A stretch of 64,000 nucleotides of DNA from CAVSRC01 sp963782045 (lineage in GTDB: Bacteria > Pseudomonadota > Alphaproteobacteria > Rhizobiales > Kaistiaceae), in NCBI GenBank assembly GCA_963782045.1, contig CAWAIR010000037.1:930001-994000 (forward strand). Reading direction: 5' to 3'. This document shows, one piece after another, positions 1 through 7,894 of the stretch. The translations under genes and the position numbers were made by a program. A model generated the notes under the pieces. The model did not search any database. It was given only the letters and a program-made list of their open reading frames with translations, and was not told the DNA's origin. Numbering within the stretch: position 1 is the first letter of the stretch; each line of letters starts with the position of its first letter.

Positions 1-299
1 CGGCCAGGAGGTCGTCTCGCGCATGGAGCATCGCGGCACCGCCCGCCGCCGCTTCGTGATCGCCGAGGGTGCCGGTCCCCTCCCCGCCGCCGGAACCGAG
101 GTTACCGCCGGCGGCAAGTCCATCGGCACGCTCGGCTCGTCGGTCGGCGACCGCGGCGCTGGCGCTGATCCGCCTCGACCGCGCCAAGGACGCGATCGAT
201 GCCGGCACGCCGATCATGGCCGGCGAGGCGACGCTCACCCTCGCCCTGCCCGGATGGGCGCGCTTCGGCTGGCCAGTGGCCGCCGCTGATAAGGACTGA
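1..299 (+). CDS. ygfZ: YgfZ/GcvT-like folate-binding protein, C-terminal part, frameshifted
   Basis: The gene is cut by the left window edge. The first residues read GQEVVSRM-HR, the end of the conserved K-G-C-Y-x-G-Q-E signature of YgfZ (tetrahydrofolate-binding protein that helps repair or mature Fe-S clusters). The C-terminal beta-barrel follows (GGKSIGTLGSSVGDR, then ALALIRLDRAKDAIDAGTPI). These two parts are in different frames: the shift lies at about 151-160, and removing one base restores a normal tail ending at the TGA at 297-299. It may be a sequencing error or a real lesion. Family assignment is good; functional state is unknown. Confidence 0.75.
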
Positions 300-356
300 C
301 AACACCCGGGGGAATCGGCGAAAATCGCAGGGCACCAACACGACCCGCCGGAACCC

Positions 357-968
357 ATGCCGAAAAAGGAAACCTCGCCCCGCGCCTGGCAGCGGATGCT
401 CTCCGGCCGCAGGCTCGATTTGCTTGATCCTTCGCCGCTCGACATCGAGATCGAGGACATCGCCCATGGCCTCGCCCGCGTCGCCCGCTGGAACGGCCAG
501 ACCATCGGGCCGCATGCCTTCTCGGTCGCCCAGCACACGCTGATCGTCGAGGAGATCGCCGGCACGCTGACGCCGGAGATCGGCGTCGCCGGGCGGCTTG
601 CCGCCATGCTGCACGACGCGCCGGAATATGTGCTGGGCGACCTCATCTCGCCGTTCAAGGCGCTGCTCGGCGGCGAATATCCGGTGGTCGAGCAGCGCCT
701 GCTTGCCGCCATTCACCGCCGCTTCGGCCTGCCGGCGCCGCTGCCCAAGGCGCTGACCGACAAGATCAAGGCGGCCGACCGCTTCTCGGCCTATTTCGAG
801 GCGGTGGCACTCGCCGGATTCGACGAGGCGGAGGCGGGCAGGATCTTCGGCCGGCCGCGCGGCATCGACCGCCAGCGGCTCGATTTCACGCCCTGGCCGG
901 CGGCACGGGCCGAGCGTCGTTTCCTCCAGCGATTCAAGGTGCTGGCGCGCGCGGCCGATGCAACGTGA
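357..968 (+). CDS. HD-domain phosphohydrolase (YfbR-like)
   Basis: A 203-aa soluble protein with the HD metal-dependent phosphohydrolase pattern: His60 (AQHTLIV), His86-Asp87 (LHDAPEYVLGD), with Glu90 and Asp95, and a later Asp in KAADRF. This matches the family of YfbR-type 5'-deoxynucleotidases, but the substrate cannot be read from sequence. It lies upstream of the tyrosine phosphatase in the same direction with a gap of about 90 bp. The start ATG at 357 is the first in frame before the conserved region. Confidence 0.8.
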   Translation: MPKKETSPRAWQRMLSGRRLDLLDPSPLDIEIEDIAHGLARVARWNGQTIGPHAFSVAQHTLIVEEIAGTLTPEIGVAGRLAAMLHDAPEYVLGDLISPFKALLGGEYPVVEQRLLAAIHRRFGLPAPLPKALTDKIKAADRFSAYFEAVALAGFDEAEAGRIFGRPRGIDRQRLDFTPWPAARAERRFLQRFKVLARAADAT

Positions 969-1061
969 CAACCGCGACCGGAGCCTGACCGGGATCAAGC
1001 CGGGACGACAGGAAAAGGCTATAAGCTCCCCAGCCCGTCAGCAGAAGCATCGGAATTCCTC

Positions 1062-1577
1062 ATGCCGGCCGTCCACGTCTGTCCCCTCTCCCAGCTTGCA
1101 CCGACCGTCGCGGCGTCCGGAGCCAGTCATCTCGTCACGCTCATCAATCTGGCCACGCCGGTCGAGCGGCCGGCGGCGATCGCGGCCGAGAATCACCTGT
1201 TCATCGGTATCAACGATATCGTCGAGCCGATGGACGGCCTGGTGCTGGCGGCCGACGACCACGTGAAAACGCTGATCGATTTCGTCGAGCACTGGGACCA
1301 GAGCCGGCCGCTGGTCATCCATTGCTATGCCGGCATCAGCCGGTCGACCGCCGCCGCCTTCATCGCGCTGTGCGTGGCGCGGCCCGAACGCGACGAGCGC
1401 GCCATCGCCCGGGCGCTGCGCGAGGCGTCGCCCAAGGCAACGCCCAACGCGCGGCTCGTCGCCATCGCCGACCGGCTGCTCGACCGCGACGGCCGCATGG
1501 TCGCCGCCATCGAGGAAATCGGCCCGGGCGAGACGGCCATGGAGAACGTGCCCTTCATGCTGGAACTGGAGGGCTAG
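1062..1577 (+). CDS. Tyrosine phosphatase family protein
   Basis: A 171-aa cytoplasmic protein with the cysteine phosphatase P-loop HCYAGISRS: Cys88, five residues, Arg94. This is the C-x5-R catalytic signature of protein tyrosine and dual-specificity phosphatases. An acidic stretch about 20 residues upstream could hold the general-acid Asp. Its TAG stop overlaps by one base the GTG start of the NrtR/NadQ-like regulator, so the two are probably translated together. Substrate unknown. Confidence 0.85.
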   Translation: MPAVHVCPLSQLAPTVAASGASHLVTLINLATPVERPAAIAAENHLFIGINDIVEPMDGLVLAADDHVKTLIDFVEHWDQSRPLVIHCYAGISRSTAAAFIALCVARPERDERAIARALREASPKATPNARLVAIADRLLDRDGRMVAAIEEIGPGETAMENVPFMLELEG

Positions 1578-2566
1578 TGCCCGCCCGGCCGCAACCGCCG
1601 CCGATCGAGATCGGGCTGCATGCGGCAATCGTTGCGGTGGCTGAACAGCAACCGCTGATCCTGGTGGTCTCGCCGGGCGGCGGCGAAGCGGACAACCTGC
1701 CCTTCGGGCCGTTCAACCCGCTCGCCCACCGCACCTTCGAGACGGGCCTCAGGGCCTGGGTCGCCGAACAGACGGCGCTCAAGCTCGGTCACGTCGAGCA
1801 GCTCTATACCTTCGGCGACCGCGGCCGCCACACGCTGCCCGGCGACACCGGTCCGCATCTGGTCTCGGTCGGCTATCTGGCGCTCACCCGCATCGGCGAC
1901 GAATTGTCGGAGGAGCTGGCGCTCGCCCGCGCCCACTGGCGGCGCTGGTATGCCTTCTTCCCGTGGGAGGACTGGCGGGCAGGACGGCCGGCAGTGCTCG
2001 ACGAAGCGATCCTGCCGGCGCTTCATCGCTGGAGCGCGATGGAGCCGTCGGCGGTGCCGACCGAGCGGCGTCCGCTCGGGCGGCGCGAGCGTCTGCTGCT
2101 CGCCTTCGGCGACGACGGCGCCCGCTGGGACGAGGAGCGCGCACTCGATCGCTACGAGCTGCTCTACGAGGCCGGGCTGCTGATCGAGGCCGGGCGCGAC
2201 GGCCGCCCGCTGTTCGACGAGTCCGTTACCCGCTGCACCGGCGCGCCGATGCGCTTCGACCATCGCCGCATCCTGGCGACCGCCGTCTCGCGGCTGCGCG
2301 CCAAGCTGAAATACCGGCCGGTGGTCTTTGAGCTGATGGCCGACGCCTTCACCCTCACCGAACTCCAGCGGACCGTCGAGGCGATCTCCGGCCGCCACCT
2401 GCACAAGCAGAACTTCCGCCGTCTGGTCGAAGGCGCCGCCCTGGTCGAGCCGACCGGCCAGACCGCCCCGCAGAAACGGGGGCGGCCGGCCGCTCTGTTC
2501 CGCTTCCGCCGCGAGATCCTCAAGGAACGCCCGGCCTCGGGCTTCCGCTTCGGCGTGCGCGGCTAG
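1577..2566 (+). CDS. NrtR/NadQ-like Nudix-related regulator of NAD metabolism
   Basis: A 329-aa protein with an N-terminal Nudix-like domain (about residues 10-160) whose Nudix box is degenerate, and a C-terminal winged-helix part beginning at KLKYRPVVFELM and running through FTLTELQRTVEAISGR and GRPAALFRFRRE. This layout is that of the NrtR family (COG4111 type), which senses NAD-related nucleotides; the alphaproteobacterial branch is called NadQ and represses NAD synthesis genes. GTG at 1577 is chosen because it overlaps the phosphatase stop and restores the N terminus of the domain; longer in-frame extensions would run inside the phosphatase gene. nadABC lies 7 kb away with a strong palindrome at its promoter, so regulation of that operon is a reasonable inference, not shown. 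Confidence 0.8.
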   Translation: MPARPQPPPIEIGLHAAIVAVAEQQPLILVVSPGGGEADNLPFGPFNPLAHRTFETGLRAWVAEQTALKLGHVEQLYTFGDRGRHTLPGDTGPHLVSVGYLALTRIGDELSEELALARAHWRRWYAFFPWEDWRAGRPAVLDEAILPALHRWSAMEPSAVPTERRPLGRRERLLLAFGDDGARWDEERALDRYELLYEAGLLIEAGRDGRPLFDESVTRCTGAPMRFDHRRILATAVSRLRAKLKYRPVVFELMADAFTLTELQRTVEAISGRHLHKQNFRRLVEGAALVEPTGQTAPQKRGRPAALFRFRREILKERPASGFRFGVRG

Positions 2567-2577
2567 GCAGGCGACGG

Positions 2578-3036
2578 CTAGGGTGCCGGAGTTGGCGTGG
2601 CGATGACCAGCTTGCCGTCCTTTTCGGCGATGAAGGATTCGTCGGTGCTGGTCGATTCGCCGTTGTCGTTCTTGACGTGGATCTTGATCACCAGCTTCTT
2701 GTAGGGCTTCGGCGCCAGAACGAATTTTCCGCCGGCCGGGCCGTCCATCGCCTCGCTGGCCTGCTTCGTCTCGTCCGGGGTCAGGTCTCTCAGGCCGATG
2801 TCGGTGATGGTGCCGCCGAAGTCGGCCGTCATCATCTGACCGTAGAATTCGAGCGCCATCGGATCGGCACCCTCCGTGTAGAGGAGCGCCTTCAGCGCAT
2901 CGCCGTCGCTGGCTTCGTAAGCATGCTTGTAGGCGTCGACGAACGCCTGTTCCTGCTCCGCCGTGGCGGCATGGGACAAGGTGGCGAACGCCATGACGGC
3001 GACCAACGGAGCGCCGATCCGCATGAGTCTCAACAT
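2578..3036 (-). CDS. Small secreted hypothetical protein
   Basis: A 152-aa protein starting MLRLMRIG with a clear Sec signal peptide (hydrophobic core LVAVMAFATLSHA, cleavage probably after AATA or SHA). The mature part is small and charged, rich in Lys, Asp and Glu, with no family I recognise with confidence. ATG at 3036 was chosen over the longer frame because the upstream 63 codons look like non-coding shadow and the signal peptide begins here; ATG at 3024 is the alternative. It is transcribed away from ppdK and shares the 350-bp intergenic region with it. Confidence 0.65.
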   Translation of the reverse strand: MLRLMRIGAPLVAVMAFATLSHAATAEQEQAFVDAYKHAYEASDGDALKALLYTEGADPMALEFYGQMMTADFGGTITDIGLRDLTPDETKQASEAMDGPAGGKFVLAPKPYKKLVIKIHVKNDNGESTSTDESFIAEKDGKLVIATPTPAP

Positions 3037-3302
3037 CCTGAGTGTCTTTCTCTGGTAGCAGAACGTCACCGCAGTCTTCGCGGCAGAAGGCCCTCCAACC
3101 CCGATCGCCGCCAAGCGCCCGTCCGCGGCCCACCAGGCCGGGCCGTCGAGGCCCGCAGGGGCTCGTTCGCACCCGTTCCTGTCGCAGGCCGGCCTGGCAT
3201 TTCCGGCATGTCCCCGTGGCGACATTGCATGGCGTCACGATGCCCGGCAAGTGCTCCCGGTCACAGCCTTCGGGAGGCCGAAAACGGCCCGCAGCCTAGC
3301 CG

Positions 3303-3316
3303 TTGACCTGCATCAA
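3303..3316 (+). promoter_or_regulatory. FNR/FixK-like box upstream of ppdK
   Basis: TTGAC-CTGC-ATCAA matches the FNR/FixK anaerobox consensus TTGAT-N4-ATCAA with one substitution. It ends 72 bp before the ppdK ATG, a distance compatible with activation from about -40. Which FNR-family protein would bind is not known from this window. Confidence 0.5.
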
Positions 3317-3339
3317 GGTCTCCCGAGTCCCCCTGTGGT

Positions 3340-3355
3340 TTGTGACGGATCACAA
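3340..3355 (+). promoter_or_regulatory. Perfect inverted repeat TTGTGA-N4-TCACAA before ppdK
   Basis: TTGTGA-CGGA-TCACAA is a perfect 6+6 bp palindrome 33 bp before the ppdK start. It resembles CRP/FNR-superfamily sites but has 4-bp rather than the 6-bp CRP spacing. It could be a second site for an FNR-type regulator or a repressor operator overlapping the transcription start. Confidence 0.45.
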
Positions 3356-3388
3356 GTTTCACTCCCACCTCAGACTGCGGGTTTTCTC

Positions 3389-6073
3389 ATGACTAAATGG
3401 GTGTATTCCTTCGGCGGCGGCAAGTCGGACGGCAACGCAGAAATGCGGAACCTGCTCGGCGGCAAAGGTGCCAACCTCCACGAAATGTCCAACATTGGCC
3501 TGCCGGTGCCTCCCGGTTTCACGATCACGACCGAGGTCTGCACCTATTTCTATGCAAACGAGCAGAAGTATCCGGATGATCTGAAGAAGCAGGTCGAGGA
3601 CGCCGTTGCCAAGATGGGCAAGGCGGTCGGCCACACCTTTGGCGACGAGAAGGACCCGCTTCTGGTTTCGGTCCGCTCCGGCGCCCGCGCTTCCATGCCC
3701 GGCATGATGGACACGGTGCTCAACCTCGGCCTCAACGACAAGACCGTCGAGGTCGTCGCGGCCCGCGCCGACAAGCGCTTCGCCTACGATTCCTATCGCC
3801 GCTTCGTCCAGATGTACGGCCATGTGGTGCTCGACCTCGACGCCGACCTGTTCGAGGAGAAGCTCGGCGAATACAAGGAAAAGCACGGCTACAACCTCGA
3901 CACCGAGATGAGCGGTGACGACTGGCAGAAGATGGCGGAGACCTTCAAGGCCATCATCCAGAAAGAGCTGGGCAAGCCGTTCCCGCAGAATCCCAACGAT
4001 CAGCTGTGGGGCGCGATCGGCGCGGTGTTCGGTTCCTGGATGGGGGCGCGCGCGGTCACCTATCGCCGCATTCACGAACTGCCGGGCGACTGGGGCACGG
4101 CGGTCAACGTTCAGGCGATGGTGTTCGGCAACACCGGCGAAAATTCGGCGACCGGCGTCGCCTTTACGCGCAACCCGGCCACCGGCGAGCGCGCGCTCTA
4201 CGGCGAGTTCCTGGTCAATGCCCAGGGCGAAGACGTGGTCGCCGGCATTCGCACGCCGCAGGACATCACCGAAGCCGCCCGCAAGCAGGCTGGCTCCGAC
4301 CGGCCCTCGCTCGAGGCCGTGATGCCGGAAGCCTTCAAGAAGTTCGCCGGCTACTGCGCCGTCCTCGAGAAGCACTATCGTGACATGCAGGACATGGAGT
4401 TCACGATCGAAGACGGCCATCTGTGGATGCTGCAGACCCGCAACGGCAAGCGCACCACCAAGGCCGCTCTCAAGGTCGCCATCGACATGGCCGATGAGGG
4501 GCTGATCAGCAAGGAAGAGGCGGTGCTGCGCATCGAGCCGGCCGGCCTCGACCAGTTGCTTCATCCGACCATCGACCCGAAGGCGAAGCGCGACCTGGTC
4601 GCCACCGGCCTGCCGGCCTCGCCCGGCGCGGCTTCCGGTGAATGCGTCTTCAATTCGGACGAGGCCGAGGCGCTCAAGGCTCAGGGCCACAAGGTGGTCC
4701 TGGTCCGCGTCGAGACCAGCCCCGAGGACATCAACGGCATGCATGCCGCCGAGGGCATCCTGACCGCACGTGGCGGCATGACCAGCCACGCGGCGGTGGT
4801 CGCCCGTGGCATGGGCAAGCCCTGCGTTTCCGGCGCCGGCGGCATCCGCGTCGACTACAACACGCAGCAGATGACGGCCAGCGGCCGCACCTTCAAGAAG
4901 GGCGACATGATCACCATCGACGGCAGCACCGGTGAAGTGCTTGCCGGCCTGGTGGCGATGCGCGAGCCGGAAATGTCGGGCGACTTCGCCCGGCTGATGG
5001 AGTGGGCCGATGCGGCCCGCCGCATGAAGGTCCGTGCCAACGCCGAGACGCCGACCGACGCCAAGGCCGCCCGCTCGTTTGGCGCCGAGGGCATCGGCCT
5101 GTGCCGTACCGAGCACATGTTCTTCGATGCCGACCGCATCATCGCGGTGCGCGAGATGATCCTCGCCGATACGCAGGAAGGCCGGCGCGCCGCGCTTGCC
5201 AAGATCCTGCCGATGCAGAAGGGCGACTTCGTCGAGCTGTTCGAGATCATGAAGGGCCTGCCGGTGACCATCCGCCTGCTCGACCCGCCGCTGCACGAGT
5301 TCCTGCCCAAGACCGACGAGGAGATCGAAGAAGTCGCCAAGTCGATGAACGTCGATCCGGCCAAGCTGCGTGACCGTTCGGTCGCCCTGCACGAGTTCAA
5401 CCCGATGCTCGGCATGCGCGGCTGCCGTCTGGACGTGGCTTATCCGGAGATCGGCGAGATGCAGGCGCGCGCCATCTTCGAAGCCGCCTTCGACGTGGCC
5501 AAGAAGTCCGGCGAGTCGATCAAGCCGGAGATCATGGTGCCGCTGGTCGCCACCAAGGCCGAACTCGATCTGGTCAAGGGCCTGATCGACAAGACCTATG
5601 CGGAAGTGTCCAAGGAGTATGGCAAGACGCTCGAGTATCAGGTCGGCACGATGATCGAGTTGCCGCGGGCCGCGTTGCAGGCGGGCAAGATCGCCGAGTC
5701 GGCCGAGTTCTTCTCGTTCGGCACCAACGACCTGACGCAGACCACCTTCGGCATCTCGCGCGACGACGCCGCCGGGTTCCTGGGGGCCTACCTCTCCGCC
5801 AACATCCTGCCCGGCGACCCCTTCGTGTCGATCGATCAGGAGGGCGTCGGCGAGCTGGTGCAGATCGCGGCCGAGCGCGGGCGCAAGACCCGCAAGAACC
5901 TCAAGCTCGGCATCTGCGGTGAGCATGGTGGCGATCCGGCCTCCGTCGCCTTCTGCGACAAGGTCGGGCTCGACTACGTGTCCTGCTCGCCCTTCCGGGT
6001 GCCGATCGCGCGTCTGGCGGCTGCCCAGGCGACGATCAAGGCAAAGGGTGCGAAGGTGTCAACCACGGCATAG
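3389..6073 (+). CDS. ppdK: Pyruvate, phosphate dikinase
   Basis: An 894-aa protein, the usual length for PPDK, which interconverts pyruvate, ATP and phosphate with PEP, AMP and pyrophosphate. It opens with the family N terminus MTKWVYSFGGGKSDG, then the ATP-grasp nucleotide-binding half. The phosphohistidine domain contains GGMTSHAAVVARGMG with the catalytic His near residue 467. The C-terminal TIM barrel binds PEP/pyruvate and ends with the LGICGEHGGDPASV region. ATG 3389 is chosen from homology; the frame is open further upstream but that part is not conserved. Two palindromic sites lie upstream and a strong terminator follows, so it is probably a single-gene transcript controlled by oxygen or redox state (inference). 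Confidence 0.97.
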   Translation: MTKWVYSFGGGKSDGNAEMRNLLGGKGANLHEMSNIGLPVPPGFTITTEVCTYFYANEQKYPDDLKKQVEDAVAKMGKAVGHTFGDEKDPLLVSVRSGARASMPGMMDTVLNLGLNDKTVEVVAARADKRFAYDSYRRFVQMYGHVVLDLDADLFEEKLGEYKEKHGYNLDTEMSGDDWQKMAETFKAIIQKELGKPFPQNPNDQLWGAIGAVFGSWMGARAVTYRRIHELPGDWGTAVNVQAMVFGNTGENSATGVAFTRNPATGERALYGEFLVNAQGEDVVAGIRTPQDITEAARKQAGSDRPSLEAVMPEAFKKFAGYCAVLEKHYRDMQDMEFTIEDGHLWMLQTRNGKRTTKAALKVAIDMADEGLISKEEAVLRIEPAGLDQLLHPTIDPKAKRDLVATGLPASPGAASGECVFNSDEAEALKAQGHKVVLVRVETSPEDINGMHAAEGILTARGGMTSHAAVVARGMGKPCVSGAGGIRVDYNTQQMTASGRTFKKGDMITIDGSTGEVLAGLVAMREPEMSGDFARLMEWADAARRMKVRANAETPTDAKAARSFGAEGIGLCRTEHMFFDADRIIAVREMILADTQEGRRAALAKILPMQKGDFVELFEIMKGLPVTIRLLDPPLHEFLPKTDEEIEEVAKSMNVDPAKLRDRSVALHEFNPMLGMRGCRLDVAYPEIGEMQARAIFEAAFDVAKKSGESIKPEIMVPLVATKAELDLVKGLIDKTYAEVSKEYGKTLEYQVGTMIELPRAALQAGKIAESAEFFSFGTNDLTQTTFGISRDDAAGFLGAYLSANILPGDPFVSIDQEGVGELVQIAAERGRKTRKNLKLGICGEHGGDPASVAFCDKVGLDYVSCSPFRVPIARLAAAQATIKAKGAKVSTTA

Positions 6074-6109
6074 TCCGGGCCACGCAATCGCCCTTTCGCG
6101 CTCGCATTG

Positions 6110-6154
6110 TCGCCCCCTTTGGCGGGTTACCTCCGCCAGAGGGGGCGATTTTTT
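6110..6154 (+). terminator. Rho-independent terminator after ppdK
   Basis: Two 16-nt arms (6110-6125 and 6133-6148) pair along their whole length with one G-U pair, around a 7-nt loop. A run of six T residues (6149-6154) follows directly. It lies 37 bp after the ppdK stop. Confidence 0.9.
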
Positions 6155-6165
6155 CGTGCGATCGC

Positions 6166-6188
6166 ATTAACCGAGTTTCAAGGTTAAT
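6166..6188. promoter_or_regulatory. Inverted repeat ATTAACC-N9-GGTTAAT upstream of the SleB-type gene
   Basis: A perfect 7+7 bp inverted repeat lies 91 bp before the wall-hydrolase start. Each arm contains TTAACC, the half-site of the alphaproteobacterial cell-cycle regulator CtrA, but the spacing differs from the standard TTAA-N7-TTAA. It is a candidate operator only. Confidence 0.35.
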
Positions 6189-6279
6189 CCTCCATCACTT
6201 GAGTATCCTGGGGTCGCGCAACGGCTCGCCCAGCGGAGCCGGCTTGCGCGGTGTGTTGGTGGCGTGGGTGGAGTAAGGC

Positions 6280-7287
6280 GTGGTTGTACGGGGGAGACAG
6301 CGCAAGCGGGTTCGCAGGAAATGGCCTGCCCGTCTCGGCCGTCTGGCTTTCGCCGGCCTGCTGCTGTCGCTGTCGACCAACACGCTCACGCACCAGGATG
6401 TTCCCGATAGCGGCCGCCAGGTCATCGCCGCCGGCGCCGTCGACCAAGCCATCACCGGCTCCATCGCCTTCAGCGAGCGGGTCAACCGCGCCCCGAAAGC
6501 GGATCGCCTGGTCGCCTGGCGACCGCAGCCGATCACCGCCGGCCTGCTCAAGACGGCGAGCTTCTTCGCCGCGCCCGACGCCGACGCGGCGCCGCGCATG
6601 GCGTTCGTCATGCCCAGCGCCCCGAACAGCGCGGTGGCAACCGATGCGCCCGACGCCAAGGCGGCGGCCCCCGCGACAAAGCCGACATCCGATGCCCAGC
6701 CGCAGCAGCCGACGGCGCTGGCCTACGCCAATGCCGACGCCGGCCAGCAGGCGACCAGCAAGATCTTCGACGCGGTCATGGCCAAGAAGGGCCGAGGTGC
6801 GGTGGTCCTCGATCCGAACATCGACGCCAACCATGCCTGGGTGAACTACGCGCTGCCCTCCAACGTGAAGTCGCCGAGCGAGGTCAAGTGCCTGGCCACC
6901 GCCATCTATTTCGAGGCGCGCGGCGAGCCGGAGCGCGGCCAGGTCGCCGTCGCCCAGGTGGTGCTCAACCGCCTGAAGAACCCGGCCTATCCCAACACCA
7001 TCTGCGCCGTCGTCTACCAGAACAAGAACATCCGCAACGGCTGCCAGTTCTCGTTCGCTTGCGACGGCAGGCCGGATCGCATCACCGACCGCAGCGCGTG
7101 GACAGCATCGCAGACGCTGGCCAGCAAGATCCTCAACGACGATCGCACCATGTTCCTTCCCGACGTCGGGGCGGCCACCCACTATCACGCCAACTACGTG
7201 CGGCCGCGCTGGGCACGGGCGATGAAGAAGGTCGACAAGATCGGCCGCCACATCTTCTACAAGACCAAGGACGGCGGCTGGGGCTGA
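6280..7287 (+). CDS. Cell wall hydrolase, SleB (Hydrolase_2) family
   Basis: A 335-aa protein. The N terminus is basic followed by a hydrophobic segment (LGRLAFAGLLLSLSTNTL), a membrane anchor or signal peptide. Then comes an Ala/Pro-rich low-complexity linker (to about residue 190). The C-terminal SleB/CwlJ-type domain begins at KCLATAIYFEARGE (about residues 200-335) with the catalytic-type Glu in FEARGE and the TMFLPDVGAATHYHANYV block. The family cleaves peptidoglycan (muramidase/transglycosylase-like). GTG 6280 has GGAG six bases upstream. It probably acts in the periplasm in wall growth or division. Confidence 0.85.
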   Translation: MVVRGRQRKRVRRKWPARLGRLAFAGLLLSLSTNTLTHQDVPDSGRQVIAAGAVDQAITGSIAFSERVNRAPKADRLVAWRPQPITAGLLKTASFFAAPDADAAPRMAFVMPSAPNSAVATDAPDAKAAAPATKPTSDAQPQQPTALAYANADAGQQATSKIFDAVMAKKGRGAVVLDPNIDANHAWVNYALPSNVKSPSEVKCLATAIYFEARGEPERGQVAVAQVVLNRLKNPAYPNTICAVVYQNKNIRNGCQFSFACDGRPDRITDRSAWTASQTLASKILNDDRTMFLPDVGAATHYHANYVRPRWARAMKKVDKIGRHIFYKTKDGGWG

Positions 7288-7304
7288 GCGCCGGACGGCC
7301 TCGC

Positions 7305-7404
7305 CCTTCGAGGCCCGTCCTACGGGCATCTCAGGATGAGGGACTATTGCCGGAGTTTCCCTTCCGCCCTCATCCTGAGGCGCGAGCGTAGCGAGCCTCG
7401 AAGG
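7305..7404. repeat. REPIN-like palindromic repeat, copy 1
   Basis: Two half-elements in opposite orientation about a short spacer. Each half runs from CCCTCATCCTGAG, through a variable GC-rich hairpin, to CCTCGAAGG. The left half is the reverse complement form (7305-7342), the right half is 7367-7404. The same ends recur at 7764-7879, 29011-29079 and 29882-29973, so this is a dispersed family. This copy ends 29 bp before the GIY-YIG gene. Confidence 0.85.
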
Positions 7405-7432
7405 ACGCGGGCGGCCGCGCGGCCGGTCAGTG

Positions 7433-7738
7433 ATGACAGCATTCGCCTACATGCCGCGCTGTGCTGATGGCTCGTACTACGTCGGATCGGCGCGCGGCGC
7501 CGAGCTTGAACGGCGCATCGCCGAGCATCAGGCCGGCACCTATCCGGGCTACACCTCCCGAAGGCGCCCGGTCGAACTCGTCTGGTCGGAGCACTTCGAT
7601 CGCATCACCGACGCGATCGCCGCCGAGCGCCAGATCAAGGGCTGGTCCCGTGCCAAGAAGGAAGCCCTGATCCGCGGCGACTGGGCCACCGTTTCGCGTC
7701 TGGCGGCGCGGCGCGGCGGCAAGCCAAAGGCGGGATGA
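7433..7738 (+). CDS. Stand-alone GIY-YIG nuclease family protein
   Basis: A 101-aa protein that is almost only a GIY-YIG domain (UPF0213/YhbQ-like). It shows the A-Y-M ... Y-Y-V-G core at residues 5-18, Arg21 and Arg28-29 region, HQAGTYPGYTSRRRP, and the conserved Glu65 (AAERQIKGW). Such proteins are metal-dependent endonucleases or structure-specific nucleases; the substrate is unknown. ATG 7433 is preferred to the GTG three bases before. The gene is bracketed almost symmetrically by two REPIN-like repeats (29 bp on the left, 25 bp on the right), which suggests a link between nuclease and repeat (inference). Confidence 0.85.
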   Translation: MTAFAYMPRCADGSYYVGSARGAELERRIAEHQAGTYPGYTSRRRPVELVWSEHFDRITDAIAAERQIKGWSRAKKEALIRGDWATVSRLAARRGGKPKAG

Positions 7739-7763
7739 GCGGCGGCACCGGGGCCACCCTTGT

Positions 7764-7879
7764 CCTTCGAGGCCGACCTTCGGCCGGCACCTCAGGATGA
7801 GGGTGGAATTGGCGGAGCGTTATGCCCCACCCTCCGCCCCGCCCTCATCCTGAGGCGCGAGCGTGACGAACCTCGAAGG
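7764..7879. repeat. REPIN-like palindromic repeat, copy 2
   Basis: Same organisation as copy 1: an inverted half (7764-7803, CCTTCGAGG to CCTCAGGATGAGGG), a 38-bp spacer, and a direct half (7842-7879, CCCTCATCCTGAGG to CCTCGAAGG). The inner hairpins differ from copy 1, while the outer ends are the same. It ends 15 bp from the ppk2 stop codon and starts 25 bp after the GIY-YIG gene. Confidence 0.85.
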
Positions 7880-7894
7880 ACGAGGGCAGATGCC

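Larger units (their letters stand above)
3037..3388. other. Divergent intergenic region between the secreted protein gene and ppdK
   Basis: This 352-bp stretch has no convincing gene. It holds the regulatory sites annotated at 3303-3316 and 3340-3355 close to ppdK. The rest (3037-3300) is GC-rich with no recognisable element; small open frames across it look like composition shadows. Confidence 0.6.

Noticed and set aside
3359..5926. 855-aa open frame antisense to ppdK
   Set aside because: High GC content makes long antisense frames common; it mirrors ppdK codons, is rich in His, Arg and Gly, and shows no family motif.
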